The position numbers and the translations under genes are program-made. A DNA stretch of 64,000 bases, taken from the NCBI RefSeq assembly GCF_037038585.1, contig NC_092523.1, positions 28,959,501 through 29,023,500 of the forward strand. Direction: 5' to 3'. Shown here in pieces: positions 1-10,400 of this stretch. The stretch is from Patagioenas fasciata (Eukaryota > Chordata > Aves > Columbiformes > Columbidae). Numbering within the stretch: the stretch's first letter is position 1; every line of letters begins with the position of its first letter. The notes beneath the pieces are model-generated. The model was not told the origin of the DNA. It saw nothing but the letters and a program-made list of their open reading frames with translations, and did no database searches.

Positions 1-449
1 GGCACAGACCCTCTCCTAGCCTCATTCTTTGGTTTCAATTCTTTCCTCCACAGTTGCTGCAGTTCTGATCCCAGTCTGGTTTCTCGAAGTTGTCGGTCAA
101 GAGAAGGGCAGGGGAAGGGCGGGGAAGGGGAAAGGAAGGATAAAGGCTTTTTGGCAGTGGACGGAGATGTGGGACCGGCACCTAGCCCTGCGTGGAAGCA
201 GAAGTGGTGTATCCCCGGCAGGGTGAACACCGGACAGACGGCTGAGCCATTATACTGCTGCGTCCGTTTGCCTGAGCCCGGCGGGACTTTGGGAGGTGAC
301 CCCAGCGCCCAGATCTTCAGAAACACTCGGTCGGTCGCCGTTAAGCGCTGGAGGTGTTTGACAGTGAAGGAGTGTGGAGGTTACACGCACATGTGCCTAT
401 TTCTAGGCTTCTCCTCATGCCTAGAAACGCCTCATTTCCGACAGCCTTC
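1..449. other. Upstream flank of RASL11B, no gene seen
   Basis: No conserved coding frame or repeat is recognised here. Short open frames in this stretch have no family features. A purine-rich patch (aagggcaggggaagggcggggaagggg) lies at about 103-135. Confidence 0.5.
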
Positions 450-540
450 ACCTCCCTCCACCCGGGTGCCGCCGCCCTTCACTCGGCCGCTCGCCCCCGC
501 CGCTCCCCAGCGCCCCGCGCCGCCGCTGGGCCTGCCCGAC

Positions 541-691
541 GGGGTGGGGCTTGGGGCGGGGCGTGGCGGCGGCCGAGCGAGCTGAGTGGTCTCCGGAAGT
601 GGGGGCGGGGCTTGGGGCGGAGGCGGGGGCGAGAAAAGCGGCGGGGGAGCGGTCGCGGCGGCCGTGGGTGCGGGCGGGCGGCGGAGCGGCG
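541..691 (+). promoter_or_regulatory. RASL11B: RASL11B core promoter / 5' UTR with GC boxes and ETS site
   Basis: GC boxes (Sp/KLF type, GGGGCGGGGC) are at 553-562 and 602-611, with related GGGGCGGAGG and GGCGGGGG at 614-629. An ETS-type CCGGAAGT lies at 593-600, between the GC boxes. No TATA box is seen. The transcription start cannot be placed exactly from sequence, but this cluster 60-140 bp before the ATG fits a TATA-less CpG promoter. Confidence 0.6.
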
Positions 692-821
692 ATGCGCCTG
701 ACGCAGAGCATGTGCACCATCGCCGAGTGCGCGCCCGGCGGGGACGCCTGTCCCGCCGCCGCCGCCCGGCCCCGCCTCGTCAAGATCGCGGTGGTGGGAG
801 GCAGCGGCGTGGGCAAGACAG
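692..821 (+). CDS. RASL11B: RASL11B coding exon 1
   Basis: This exon encodes residues 1-43 plus the first base of codon 44. It includes a variable Ala/Pro/Cys-rich N-terminus and the whole P-loop ending GVGKT. The donor is ACAG|GTGAGG. The following intron is only 85 bp (822-906) and very GC-rich. The exon lies wholly inside the CpG island. Confidence 0.96.
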
Positions 822-3451
822 GTGAGGGGGGCGGCCGTGGGGTCGGTGCGGGACCGTGCGGGGCGGCGGAGCGCGGCTAACGGTTGCTGTCTGTGCCTGC
901 CCGCAGCGCTGGTGGTGCGGTTCCTCACCCGGCGGTTCATCGGCGACTACGAGAGGAACGCAGGTAGGCGAGCGGCGAGGCGGCTTTGTTCCCGCCGGGC
1001 GCAGAGATCAGGCGATCCACGGTCGGGTTTGGGGGTTGGGTACCGCTGGGGGAGAGCGGTGGGGAGGAGAGAGCGGGGCCCTTGGAGCCACTCGGGGCTG
1101 CCCGGCTGGAGAGCGGGGCGGGCGAGTCCCGGAGAGAAGTGTGGAAACCCCGAGTGAGCCAGTGCCCGCGGGCAAGAGACAGCGCTTGAACCCGGGGCTA
1201 TAGGGGCATCCACCAGGTGCTTTTACCAACCGAAGCCACCAAAGTGTTCCAGGGCTGACACCTCGCTGAAAATTTGTTCCCTGTGCAGCTCTGGCAGCCT
1301 TCGGAAAGGTGCACACCCGTTCAGCCAATGTGCAGTTTCTGATCAGAGCTTTGCTGGTGCTGTGTTCTGCTGCAGCTCTGGTCTCTAGCGAAATTTACTT
1401 TATATGGTGAAAATGTCCCTCTTTGAAGAAGTCTCTTAGCTAAAACAAGAAAACATTCTGTAAACCTAATATTGCATTATTCTTTGCAAACTGAGTGCCA
1501 GCAGCTAAATGATCTAGGCAGTGCCACCTTAACGGGGAAAATGAAGAGGTGATGTGTGGTACTTGCTTGAGTGTAGTCCAGTGGGAACTCTAACTAATGT
1601 GAATGTAAAATATACATAATTTTGCTGAGGAAACGGCCTGAAAAAAACAGGCAAATTAAAACCCAACATCTTACAGGCCAGCTGACAGAGAGCTTTGCGG
1701 AAGTGTGGAAATACTAAATAAGTAAACTGCTTTTCTGTAATAAAAGCTGGTTATTTTCCACATTTTATCATCTGAGACAGTCTTCAAGAAGCAGTTAAGT
1801 TCCAAGTTGTACATTATTAAATGCCAAGCTTCAAAACTAGTCAATGCAAGATGAAATCACAGGCTTCTAATAATGCCATAGATTTATGGGTTGTTACACA
1901 TAAAAAGTCTGTAACACTGGTTCCTTGCTTCATAAACAGTGATAGAACTTTTCATACACAACTAATGGGCAGCAGAAGCAACATTTGTGTGTAAAGTGGT
2001 GGCTGTACTTATGAACATGTTGGTGTTCTTGTCAGGTAATCTCTACAGCAGGCACATCCAGATAGATGGAGAGATGTTGGCTATTCAAGTGCAAGACACT
2101 CCAGGAGTCCAGGTGAGCTGGATGCAGCCATGCAATTTGCCAAAGCAGCTCTAAATCTGTGTGTGCTTGTGTCCCTCTGTGTGGGGCATCTTGTCACGGT
2201 CCTTCTAGAAAATATTTTGCTGTCCATTTCAGAGTTTGGTGTTCTGTGTGGGTGAGGTGGTGACTTGGTTCCAACCAGTCAAGCCGGGTAAATTGTGTGC
2301 CTATAGAGTGCTGGTAGTAAAAGTAAGCAAATTGCTGTTTTGATGAATCATTTGTACATTGCAGGCCCATTACTTCTGAGCGGCTGAATTACTGAAAAAT
2401 CTTTTTCCTGTATATTAGGAACATTAGACACAAAACTGAAAACAATTTTGTGTAAATAAAGTACAAGTAGGAAAAATATGTCATGGCTGCTGCCCAACAG
2501 GCTTCATAAATGTGTATGATGGAAAGCAAAGTCTGCTATATTGTGGTTGTGCTCATTAGTGTGTCACAAGTTAAAGTTTTGAACATATACGCCTGAGTAA
2601 TGCTGGATTGTTGCCTTTTTGAACTGGGCAACAATCCAGGTCTAAATGCTTCCAGCTCATATCTTTGCTTCCCCAGACTTACTGTCTAGCCAGTTAATTT
2701 CCCATTCTGTGGAACTACAAAGTCTTCCTCTGCATGCAGAACTACTCAGGTCAATTTTCCAGTTGAGTATACCAAACTCCAGTGTTAAATTCCAGCTTTT
2801 TGCAGCTGAATCAACATATGCATTTATTCACCACGCTCAGATTAAGTTTGTACTTAAAATGTGAAATGCAAATATCTATGTCTGAAACTATAAAATGCTG
2901 TTAGGCTTTACAGACTCTTAAAGACAGGTTCCTTTAATCTTTTATGACTTCAGCCATCTAATTTGAGACCATTCATTTTTCAGGTCCATGAACACAGCCT
3001 GGATTGTAATGAGCAGCTGAACAGATGCATTCGCTGGGCAGATGCCCTGGTGATTGTCTTCTCCATCACAGACTATAAGAGCTATGAACTACTCAGTCAC
3101 CTTTACCATCACGTTCGACAGCTGCATCCAGGAAACACGGTCCCTGTTGTCATCGTCGCAAACAAAGCTGATCTCTTGCATATCAAAGAGGTGGAACCTC
3201 AGCATGGACTTCAGTTGGCCAACATGCTGGGCTGTACTTTCTATGAAGTATCAGTCAGTGAAAACTATAATGATGTCTTCAATGCCTTCCATCTCCTCTG
3301 TAAAGAAGTCAGTAAGCAGCAAACAACCAGCACACCTGAGAGGAGGAGAACGTCTCTTATTCCACGGCCAAAATCACCCAACATGCAGGATCTGAAGAGA
3401 AGGTTCAAGCAAGCTTTGTCTGCCAAAGTGAGGACTGTCACTTCTGTTTGA
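692..3451 (+). CDS. RASL11B: RASL11B, Ras-like small GTPase (complete, 4 coding exons)
   Basis: The coding exons 692-821, 907-963, 2036-2112 and 2984-3451 join in frame to give 243 residues. The human protein is about 248. The product is a small atypical Ras-family GTPase. Seen in the sequence: P-loop GGSGVGKT at residues 36-43, the conserved [13 protein letters not shown] stretch at about 52-64, switch II DTPGVQ at 83-88, NKAD guanine-specificity motif at 148-151, [11 protein letters not shown] (G5 region) at 176-186, and a basic tail ending [10 protein letters not shown]. There is no C-terminal CaaX box, so no prenylation is expected, as is known for the RASL11 family. The start ATG has G at -3, and the N-terminus ([12 protein letters not shown]) matches the family. 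Family knowledge: RASL11B is reported to respond to TGF-beta and to act in early development; its membrane partners are unclear. RASL11A is the closest alternative, but the N- and C-termini and the SCFD2 neighbour favour RASL11B. Confidence 0.97.
907..963 (+). CDS. RASL11B: RASL11B coding exon 2
   Basis: This 57-nt exon encodes [19 protein letters not shown] plus the first base of a Gly codon. The acceptor is CCTGCCCGCAG|C and the donor is GCAG|GTAGGC. It carries the effector-loop region of the GTPase. The following intron (964-2035, 1072 bp) starts in the CpG island and becomes AT-rich; I see no other feature in it. Confidence 0.95.
2036..2112 (+). CDS. RASL11B: RASL11B coding exon 3
   Basis: This 77-nt exon starts after TTCTTGTCAG and ends at CCAG|GTGAGC. 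It encodes residues 63-88 ([18 protein letters not shown], then VQDTPGVQ), which is the interswitch and switch II. It would not be found by an ORF scan because it has no long open frame on its own; the reading frame is fixed by joining exons 2 and 4. Confidence 0.95.
2603..2639 (+). other. Perfect 13-bp hairpin in RASL11B intron 3
   Basis: CTGGATTGTTGCC (2603-2615) is the exact reverse complement of GGCAACAATCCAG (2627-2639), with an 11-nt loop. The stem is too short for a canonical microRNA precursor and the pairing does not continue outward. Function unknown. Confidence 0.8.
2984..3451 (+). CDS. RASL11B: RASL11B coding exon 4 (terminal)
   Basis: The acceptor is TCATTTTTCAG|GTCCATG, and this last exon encodes residues 89-243 and the TGA stop. 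It holds the G4 motif NKAD, the G5 region, and the conserved basic C-terminus ([10 protein letters not shown], then [11 protein letters not shown]). The preceding intron (2113-2983) holds a 13-bp perfect hairpin, listed separately. Confidence 0.97.
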   Translation, partial: VHEHSLDCNEQLNRCIRWADALVIVFSITDYKSYELLSHLYHHVRQLHPGNTVPVVIVANKADLLHIKEVEPQHGLQLANMLGCTFYEVSVSENYNDVFNAFHLLCKEVSKQQTTSTPERRRTSLIPRPKSPNMQDLKRRFKQALSAKVRTVTSV

Positions 3452-3632
3452 CAGCAGAGCCATTGGTCTTCCCAACTTCAGTCCCCGCTTGAGATTGAAA
3501 CCTGGAGCATTCAACATTGGTGCATCTAGAGTCTAAGGCACTGTGAAAGCAGGCTGGTTCGGGCAGCGTTTTGCATGGCTGTAGAAACAAGCAGTTGCTT
3601 AAAAAAGGAACAGTGGCAGATTGGAAAAGGGG

Positions 3633-3690
3633 AAAAAAAAAAAAAAAAAAAAAAAAAAAACAAAAACCAAAACCAAAACAAACAACCCAA
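3633..3690 (+). repeat. A28 tract and A-rich tail in RASL11B 3' UTR
   Basis: There are 28 A in a row (3633-3660), followed by caaaaaccaaaaccaaaac and similar. No SINE or LINE body is recognised directly upstream, so this is called a simple repeat rather than a retroposon tail. Confidence 0.9.
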
Positions 3691-4587
3691 ACTCTTGAAA
3701 TGGTTCTAGTATGTGACTTATAGAATGAGTATTCTAATTTGGAAAAGGAACTTTCCAGTGAATGAAACAAGTTTACTTTTTCTCCAGTCAGACAGATTTG
3801 GCTTTCTTTTGTGCAGAAACAATCTTTTAGCTGTAACTCAACTTGCACTTGAGCAGGAAAACACCCTGAACTGCAGTTCACTGTTCAGATGTAATCACTT
3901 GCGTATTGTTTTCACAAGGATGAAAGGCAGCATGATGTATCTGTTTAATTTAATTGCACACTAGAACAGTGTATTTCCCATGTATTTCAAAACAAATAAG
4001 CAAACATGAAATTGTTCTGTAAAAATAAGTGTAAAATAAGTGGACATGACTGAGTATCAAGACTGTAAAAAATGTTTTTATTTTTTTACTAGCTATGTTA
4101 TTACTGACAACTTGAACAGACTTTGTATGCAAAACTATTGTCTTCAGGGTATGAACACACCTAATTACGAATAACTTGTGGGCTTTTTTTACTGTCTGAA
4201 AAAAATCCTGTCCAGACTAAATGATCCAATATGAAGGCTTTGAGGAATAAGCCTGGAGTTGGAGTGATAGTCCCTTATAGCTGCCACTGTAAGGTGCACC
4301 TCTGTGTGCAATAGGCACAGAAGCACAGCTGGCTCCTGGCAATGAAGCTGGTGGTTTGTTCAGAGCTGAGCCAGTCCCTCTTCATCCTTAAACACAGATG
4401 GCAGTTTTATATGTACATAATTTTATTTTTAATTACATTGAGCCAATGGATTTCACAGGCTAAAAGGCCTTATACACATGCACTTTAAAAAGCCAGTTGT
4501 GCTTTTGTTTAAACTGTAACTTATTTATTTTGTGTACAGTTACTCCTCATAGGGAGTGGACTTTTCTTTCTTATTGCCTGGTTCAAC

Positions 4588-4593
4588 ATTAAA
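4588..4593 (+). terminator. RASL11B: RASL11B poly(A) signal ATTAAA
   Basis: ATTAAA is followed about 12 nt later by a T/GT-rich downstream element (gtgttttcttgtgtgttctttgtgggtg). This is the usual layout of a vertebrate cleavage and polyadenylation site. It lies 1.14 kb after the stop codon, a plausible UTR length. Confidence 0.65.
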
Positions 4594-4610
4594 TTTCTGA
4601 ATTGAGTGTT

Positions 4611-7335
4611 TTCTTGTGTGTTCTTTGTGGGTGAGAAAAGATGGGCAATAACCAGTGAACTGTTGAGGCAAAGTAATGGTTTTCTCAAGGTAGTTAACAT
4701 CCACTGCAGAAACAGTCAAAAGGCCTTTCCTGCCTATACTATTGCTTTATTAGCATAAACCACAGGGGGGAACCTCTCACAACTGCTTTACAACTTCCTT
4801 TTTAAGAAATCCTTTTAGGAGAGGAACCAAATAAGGCAGATACCTTTCAAATTAAAACGAGATTCTTCCTTTCCCCTTGTCAAAAAAACTCCAGTGACAA
4901 AGAAATGGTGTGAGGTAGGTCAAAATCAGGAAGCTTAATATATTGAGCTATATCACAATGAAGAACTTAAATTACAAGTCTTCAACTATTTTATTCATAT
5001 TTAAAGTAGCTTTACAGGGAGCCATTCTGAGAAGGCTGTTTGTGCTGTGACAAGGGATGACTGGCACAGGCTCACCTGGTCTGCACGCAGCTCATATCTT
5101 GTGCAGGGAAAGCCTGCCAAGGCCCTGCTGATCATCATCTTTTTGACCATGAGCTACTAGCCAAGTGACTTAGGACTGGACTTGCAAACAAAACTGAGCT
5201 TGCCCTTCCAGTCTCAGCTTATTACCAAACACTGCTTAGCTTATTAACACAGTAGTACGCCCATCTGCCTATGGTGGGTTTGCGTTTTCTCCTCCTCCTA
5301 CCTTTTGGGTTTAGTTTAGTGTCACATGCAGAGGGTTTTGACACTCCTTGCTGTGGTCCTGCACTTGTCCAAGCAACTTCTCTTATGCTGTTCCTGCTCA
5401 CACGCAACTAGCAGGACACCCCTCATCCCCTTGGCCTTTTCCCCAAGCGCAGCTATTTCTTACAAATAAGGAGCTAACCATTACACTAGGGACACTGGAA
5501 GCACTGTACTCATCTTGGGCTAGAAGAGGAGCAGCTTTTATGACCATTTTTTACCTCTTTGGCTACTAATTATGAGATGGTGGTTGAGTCCCAGTATCCA
5601 TGGCCACAGCTGTGTGAAAACCTCTCTAGGTTCCTCACAGAACAGAAGATACAGGTTCTCAGGGGGAATCAAATAATGCAAAATAAAGATGGGTCAGAGG
5701 AATACAGTCCTGGTATGTGTAGCCATGTGCATTAGGAGAGAAGGAGAAGAGGGATGAAGTTTGGCATTTTAAGAACATTGCTTTATTGATTACAGAATTA
5801 ACAAAACATCCATATTCTAAGATTAAACAGTACAGAAAGACAGAAAAGAAACCAAGAGACTGGCTATTTGCTTTCCAGTTGCTCTGTTCCAACTGTTTCA
5901 TGAGCTTTTAACATTGCAATCTCATAATATTTCTCATTTTTTATAGCACAAAGTTCCATTCTATAGTAATTCTTATAAATCTCGCTTCCACAGAAGCAGT
6001 ATTGTCTATGCTTTATAATGGGTCCATTGTTTCCTTCTAGCCACCCAAAAGTCAATTTAAATCAAAATGCACCCTTTTCTGAAGACCACTATAAACATTT
6101 AAGAGAACTTATGCTAGCTAGTGAACAAAGGTTAAAAAGCTTCTGCCCATTCAATATCTTCCTTTGGCATAATAAAGAATGCTATGATAGAGTGAATGTC
6201 ATTTATAATTTCATGTTCTTATCTCAGTGTAAGCTGTAGTCTTAGCATCCCTTGGATGAAGCAAGAGGATGCAGGTTTAGAGCTCCACCATTTCATGTTG
6301 CTATTCAGAACTCTTGGTGCTATATGCAACCACAGTCTCTGCTGGCTGCTGCTTTTTTATCACAGATTGTATCAATGTTTTATAAGGAAAAATTACATAA
6401 GTCAATTTGATAGCGGCTCTTTCATGGTCACAAATTAAAAATAAAAGCTGTTCACTATTCATGCTGTTCAGAAATCCAGCTCAAGAATGAATCTGTTGCT
6501 GCAGCCTCTTGAAAATAGGATCTTTCTTTTTTTTTTCCTCTCCTTTTTTTAAATGCATGTGAGGGGAGGATTCTTCCAGGGTTATCAAACCATCAGAGCC
6601 CATATGTCCTCATGCGTAAGCCAACAGAGAAGAGTGCCATCAGAAACAGTCTTTTCTCCTGGGACTGTGGGTGGAGAAAGTAGAGCAGGAATCGGGAAGC
6701 TGAGAGAGAAGCAGCCACAGAAACTCTCTGCCTCTCTGCCCCCACCAGTCCCACTGGGAGAGCATCTCCTGGCCGGGAGCTGCTCTGCTGGCTAAATCAG
6801 GGCTGCGCTCCGTCACCTCTGGATTGAGGGACCAAGTATGAGCAGAGGTGGTTAATGCTGTACAAGGCACATGTGTTTTGCAAGGTAACGTGACAGAGAG
6901 GGTAGATTTTGCTAGCCTCTCACTCCCTCAGCAGCATTTCCCACCAGAAGCAACCCCAGCGAAACCATCAGGAAAGTACTGCTTAGGGAGTGCAAATTCA
7001 GCATGGTCCTCAGTCACCCCTTTTCTAGGGAATTATTACAAGTGATCACTCTCGCTATGCAGAGCGGGGCTGGTGTGGTTCAGCATCCTATGGTATTACC
7101 ATGAAGGAGGGGGGAGTTGTCACTGGACAAGTGGACCATTTTGGAGAGTTGCCCATGAGCTGCACATGTCCCCATGCAGCCAGATAACCCTGCTGCTTCA
7201 CCCCATTTCAGCTGGAGCCCTGATTGCAGCAGGGGACACATAATTTTTTTGAAGGCTATTGCAAAGAGTGACAGACCAGGGATTTGATGTTTCCAGCTGA
7301 TGCACTCACTGGTCTTCTCCACAGATCCTGCCCCA
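4611..7335. other. Convergent RASL11B-SCFD2 gap and SCFD2 3' UTR
   Basis: No coding frame with family features is seen. The part next to 7335 must be the SCFD2 3' UTR (- strand). Candidate AATAAA signals on the - strand are at 5782-5787 and 4746-4751 (tttatt on +). The 4746 site has a T/G-rich stretch after it on the - strand and is the better fit to a cleavage site; a shorter UTR ending near 5770 is also possible. A T-rich run lies at about 6525-6552. Confidence 0.5.
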
Positions 7336-7428
7336 TCAGATATTGGCATCAGGCTGGAGACGGTTCGCGGCAAACAACAACTCAATAGCACTACGCGGTG
7401 TCAGGAGTGCGGAGGAGAGCACAAGCAC
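7336..7428 (-). CDS. SCFD2: SCFD2 last coding exon
   Basis: After the acceptor CCCTTCTTTCAG this exon encodes 30 residues (VLVLSSALLTPRSAIELLFA, then ANRLQPDANI) and TGA. It aligns with the human C-terminus (VIVLSTRLL...PELLFATDRLHPD), with several changes in the final residues. The acceptor has a good pyrimidine tract. Confidence 0.95.
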   Translation of the reverse strand: MLVLSSALLTPRSAIELLFAANRLQPDANI

Positions 7429-10400
7429 CTGAAAGAAGGGGGACAAGAAACAAGTCAAAATAAAGGGGACTGAGGGGGACGGAGCACTAACGAGCCATGG
7501 ATATGAGCTGTTTGCTTCACCCAGCACCAGACAGACTACGTGTTTCTGGTGTTTACTGACAGGGCAATACAACTGGCCCAGTGAAACTGTTTGCTTGCTA
7601 ATAACTGTAGTTAAGTCATTTTAAGGAGCATAATGACTGGTAGCATTGTACTCTTAATGAATGTGTGCTTTGACTCATTTCTACCCACATCTTACCCAGT
7701 GATTTGTTGTGACTGCCACTGTGTTTACTGCGTGGCAGCAGCTGATGAAGCAGGGGTTTCCTCCCCTATAGCACAGCTTTGACTGACGGCTGTTGCCTCT
7801 CAGTTGGAGATGAGGCGAGAGCCACTGAAGTGCTGCTGTAGGGAGCCACAGTCTCTGCTCAGAAACATCTCTTCAGACCAAGCACAGGCTGTTCTGCACA
7901 TCAGGACCAAAGCTCAACCTGGGGCACTGCCGAGATGCTATTACTTTTGTTTGGTCAGGTTTTTAATCCAAGATGGGCGTGATATATGAAACTGTTGCTC
8001 ACTACAGCCATGATACACACCCTGCTAGATGCAAGTATCTTGTTTTTCTTCAGTGAAAACCAGTATGTAGGTGCCTGGCATGAAGGCTGCTCTGAGGGCC
8101 AAAGCTACCAGCAAGGAGTGAGTGCACACGCTCTTGCTGCATGGAGCTAACTTGGGGTCGAAGCCATAGGACACTGCTCTTACCAAGCCCCAAGTTCAGC
8201 AGTGTCTCTTGGGTCAGGCCTGCAGGCAGGGATGTGAAGGCAGATTTATCTTACTAGTCCACTTGAACATGAATTTGCTTCTTCAGTGTAAATCAGAGGT
8301 GAGGAAGCACACGCATCAACAGCAGAGTATGTCTGTGTGTGTTTCCTGCGGTACCCCTTCATTGCACGGCTTAAATGTGTGGTACTGTTGCATTTCAATT
8401 TTTTTGTTGTTCTTTCTTTCATCTTTTCACTTCAAATAATGAAAGGAATCTGGAGTTAAGTTACTACAGATCCCTTCTGTACTGATGATAGTCTCCCCCT
8501 CACTTCTCCCTTCCCTTGTCCTCCCACACAATCTGTGGCAAACTGACACTGATTATCCCTTCTCCTTCCTACGGCTGAAAAACTGTAATTTGCAGATGCC
8601 AAAGCCTGGCACTGTCTTACTGACATTACGTGAGAATCAAACTATAGCACAGTATGTGCCCATTGTGTTATCACGCAATTTAATTCTGAAAAACATGAGC
8701 GGACACATTATTGAAGTTTTCTGGGTATACAAGCCAAACATCAACAATAGCCACTGCCAGATAAAAACAATTTCTACTTGGAGCCCCACCACTCAGCGAA
8801 CCCTGAGGGGATTTGTGCAACTAATAGCAAGCCCAGAGAGAAAAATGAGAGCTCCAAATTTAATGTCTGAGAAAGGATGCAGTCAAATACAGTGGGACTT
8901 CCCTCCTTTCCCCCCAATATCTCTGAAGGCTCAGTGAGGGGGGTAAATGTGAATATTTGTTCTTTCATTTTTACAGAGAAGGGGGGAATTGCCCAGAGAA
9001 ATAATGTCCACCTCTTCTCCAGGTAGGTCTCTTCAGGACAGTGTATCTCCTTTGAAGACCTCCTTATTCAGTGCAGTGTGCCTGTCTCTCCACCTGAAGA
9101 GCCGCCCCTCCTGCTGGCAGCCAGGAGCCCGGAGCTCCCATCCTGACCCACCGCACTGCGAGGGGCAGTTCCTCCGCAGCGGAGGGCAGGGAAGGATGCA
9201 GCGAACGTCTGATGGTGCAACTGGAGGGGCTTATCTGTCTGCATGTCTCAGCAACAGCTACATAGATGGTTGCACATGGTGGGAGGAGGGAGAGTGAAAC
9301 ATTGACTCGTGCTCTTTCCTCCTTTTCAGTCCCCTGATTAAAGTAGAAAAAAAAAGGTAATTTCTTCCCTGTATAGTAGGATACTTCTCAATAGGTTGGG
9401 GGGCTATACACCACCATCCAAAAACAAACGATGTGTAGGAAATGCTGTATTCCTTTGTGCTTCTCCATGAGAAATAAATTTGTCATTCACATTCAGATGC
9501 AGATCAGTTCTGTGGATGGAAACATGTGTCTCCTACTCCACACTTAAATGTCATTTGCCTCAATTCCAAACAACTGCTGAAGTAATCAGTGTGTCCTGTC
9601 AGTTCTTTGGTTACTTTCGTCAATTCTTTGTTTTTGCACCCACACTCCATTTCTCCAAGAGCCAATAATTAGTATAAATGTCAGCGCTTTGTTTGACTGG
9701 AGGGGACTTGGGAGGCCAGTGTTCCCCTGATGCCTGACCCTGATTGAACACCACAAAAAAGCTCTGTTAAATGCTGGCTCAAGTTAGACAAATGCCTGGC
9801 TTTTTGAAAAGAGAATAATCCCGAACAGGTGGCGCATATTCACAGCTATAGTGCATAAATCCAGGTAAATCCAAGAAACTCATAAATTTTTTCATATGAG
9901 AGACTTGTACAACTGCTTCTTTTCTTCTTTCTCTTCCCACTCCTGCCTCTCCCCCAAAGTCCTTTCACCTCTAACACAGCACATTTGGACAAAGGGCAAG
10001 TTGCAGTAAAAGCTTAAAATTCTTTAGGAATCTGCCTCAGAGGGTGACCTGCTGGCAGGGTTAAGCCAAAGCAAAGCAACACCAGATCCCATGTCACCAC
10101 CGTCAAGCCTCAAGTCCCGTTAGAAAGCCAGTGGAAAGTCTCCCTGTATAGTTCTCAGCCAACTCACGTGTTAACCCTCTGCTTATCTTTCAGGCTGTAT
10201 TAATACATTTCGGGTGTGGATTAACTTGTCCATCAGTGTGTCACAACTCAATCCCCCTCCAAGAGGATAAAGAATTTCATTTGCTATTTCGAGATTAACA
10301 ATAGGCTAATGGGGAAGAAATGTGTTATCAGATTAAAAAAAAAAAAACAACAACATTGCTAAAAATGGCACTTGGTTTTACAAAATACTGTTTGAGACCG

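Larger units (their letters stand above)
450..1160. promoter_or_regulatory. RASL11B: CpG island over RASL11B promoter, exons 1-2
   Basis: This stretch is strongly GC-rich with dense CpG. It stands out from the AT-rich sequence on both sides and covers the promoter, the first two exons and the short first intron. CpG islands of this kind mark broadly or developmentally used promoters in vertebrates. The edges are judged by eye. Confidence 0.85.
3452..4610 (+). other. RASL11B: RASL11B 3' UTR (inferred)
   Basis: The sequence from the stop codon to just past the ATTAAA at 4588-4593 is taken as 3' UTR. It contains an uninterrupted run of 28 A (3633-3660) followed by C-interrupted A-rich sequence, and an AU-rich ATTTATTT motif near 4523, which could affect mRNA stability. 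The end is inferred from the poly(A) signal and a GT-rich tract after it. Confidence 0.65.

Noticed and set aside
447-940. Long frames on both strands over the RASL11B promoter and exon 1
   Set aside because: These are shadows caused by the CpG island, where stop codons are rare. Only the RASL11B frame has family motifs.
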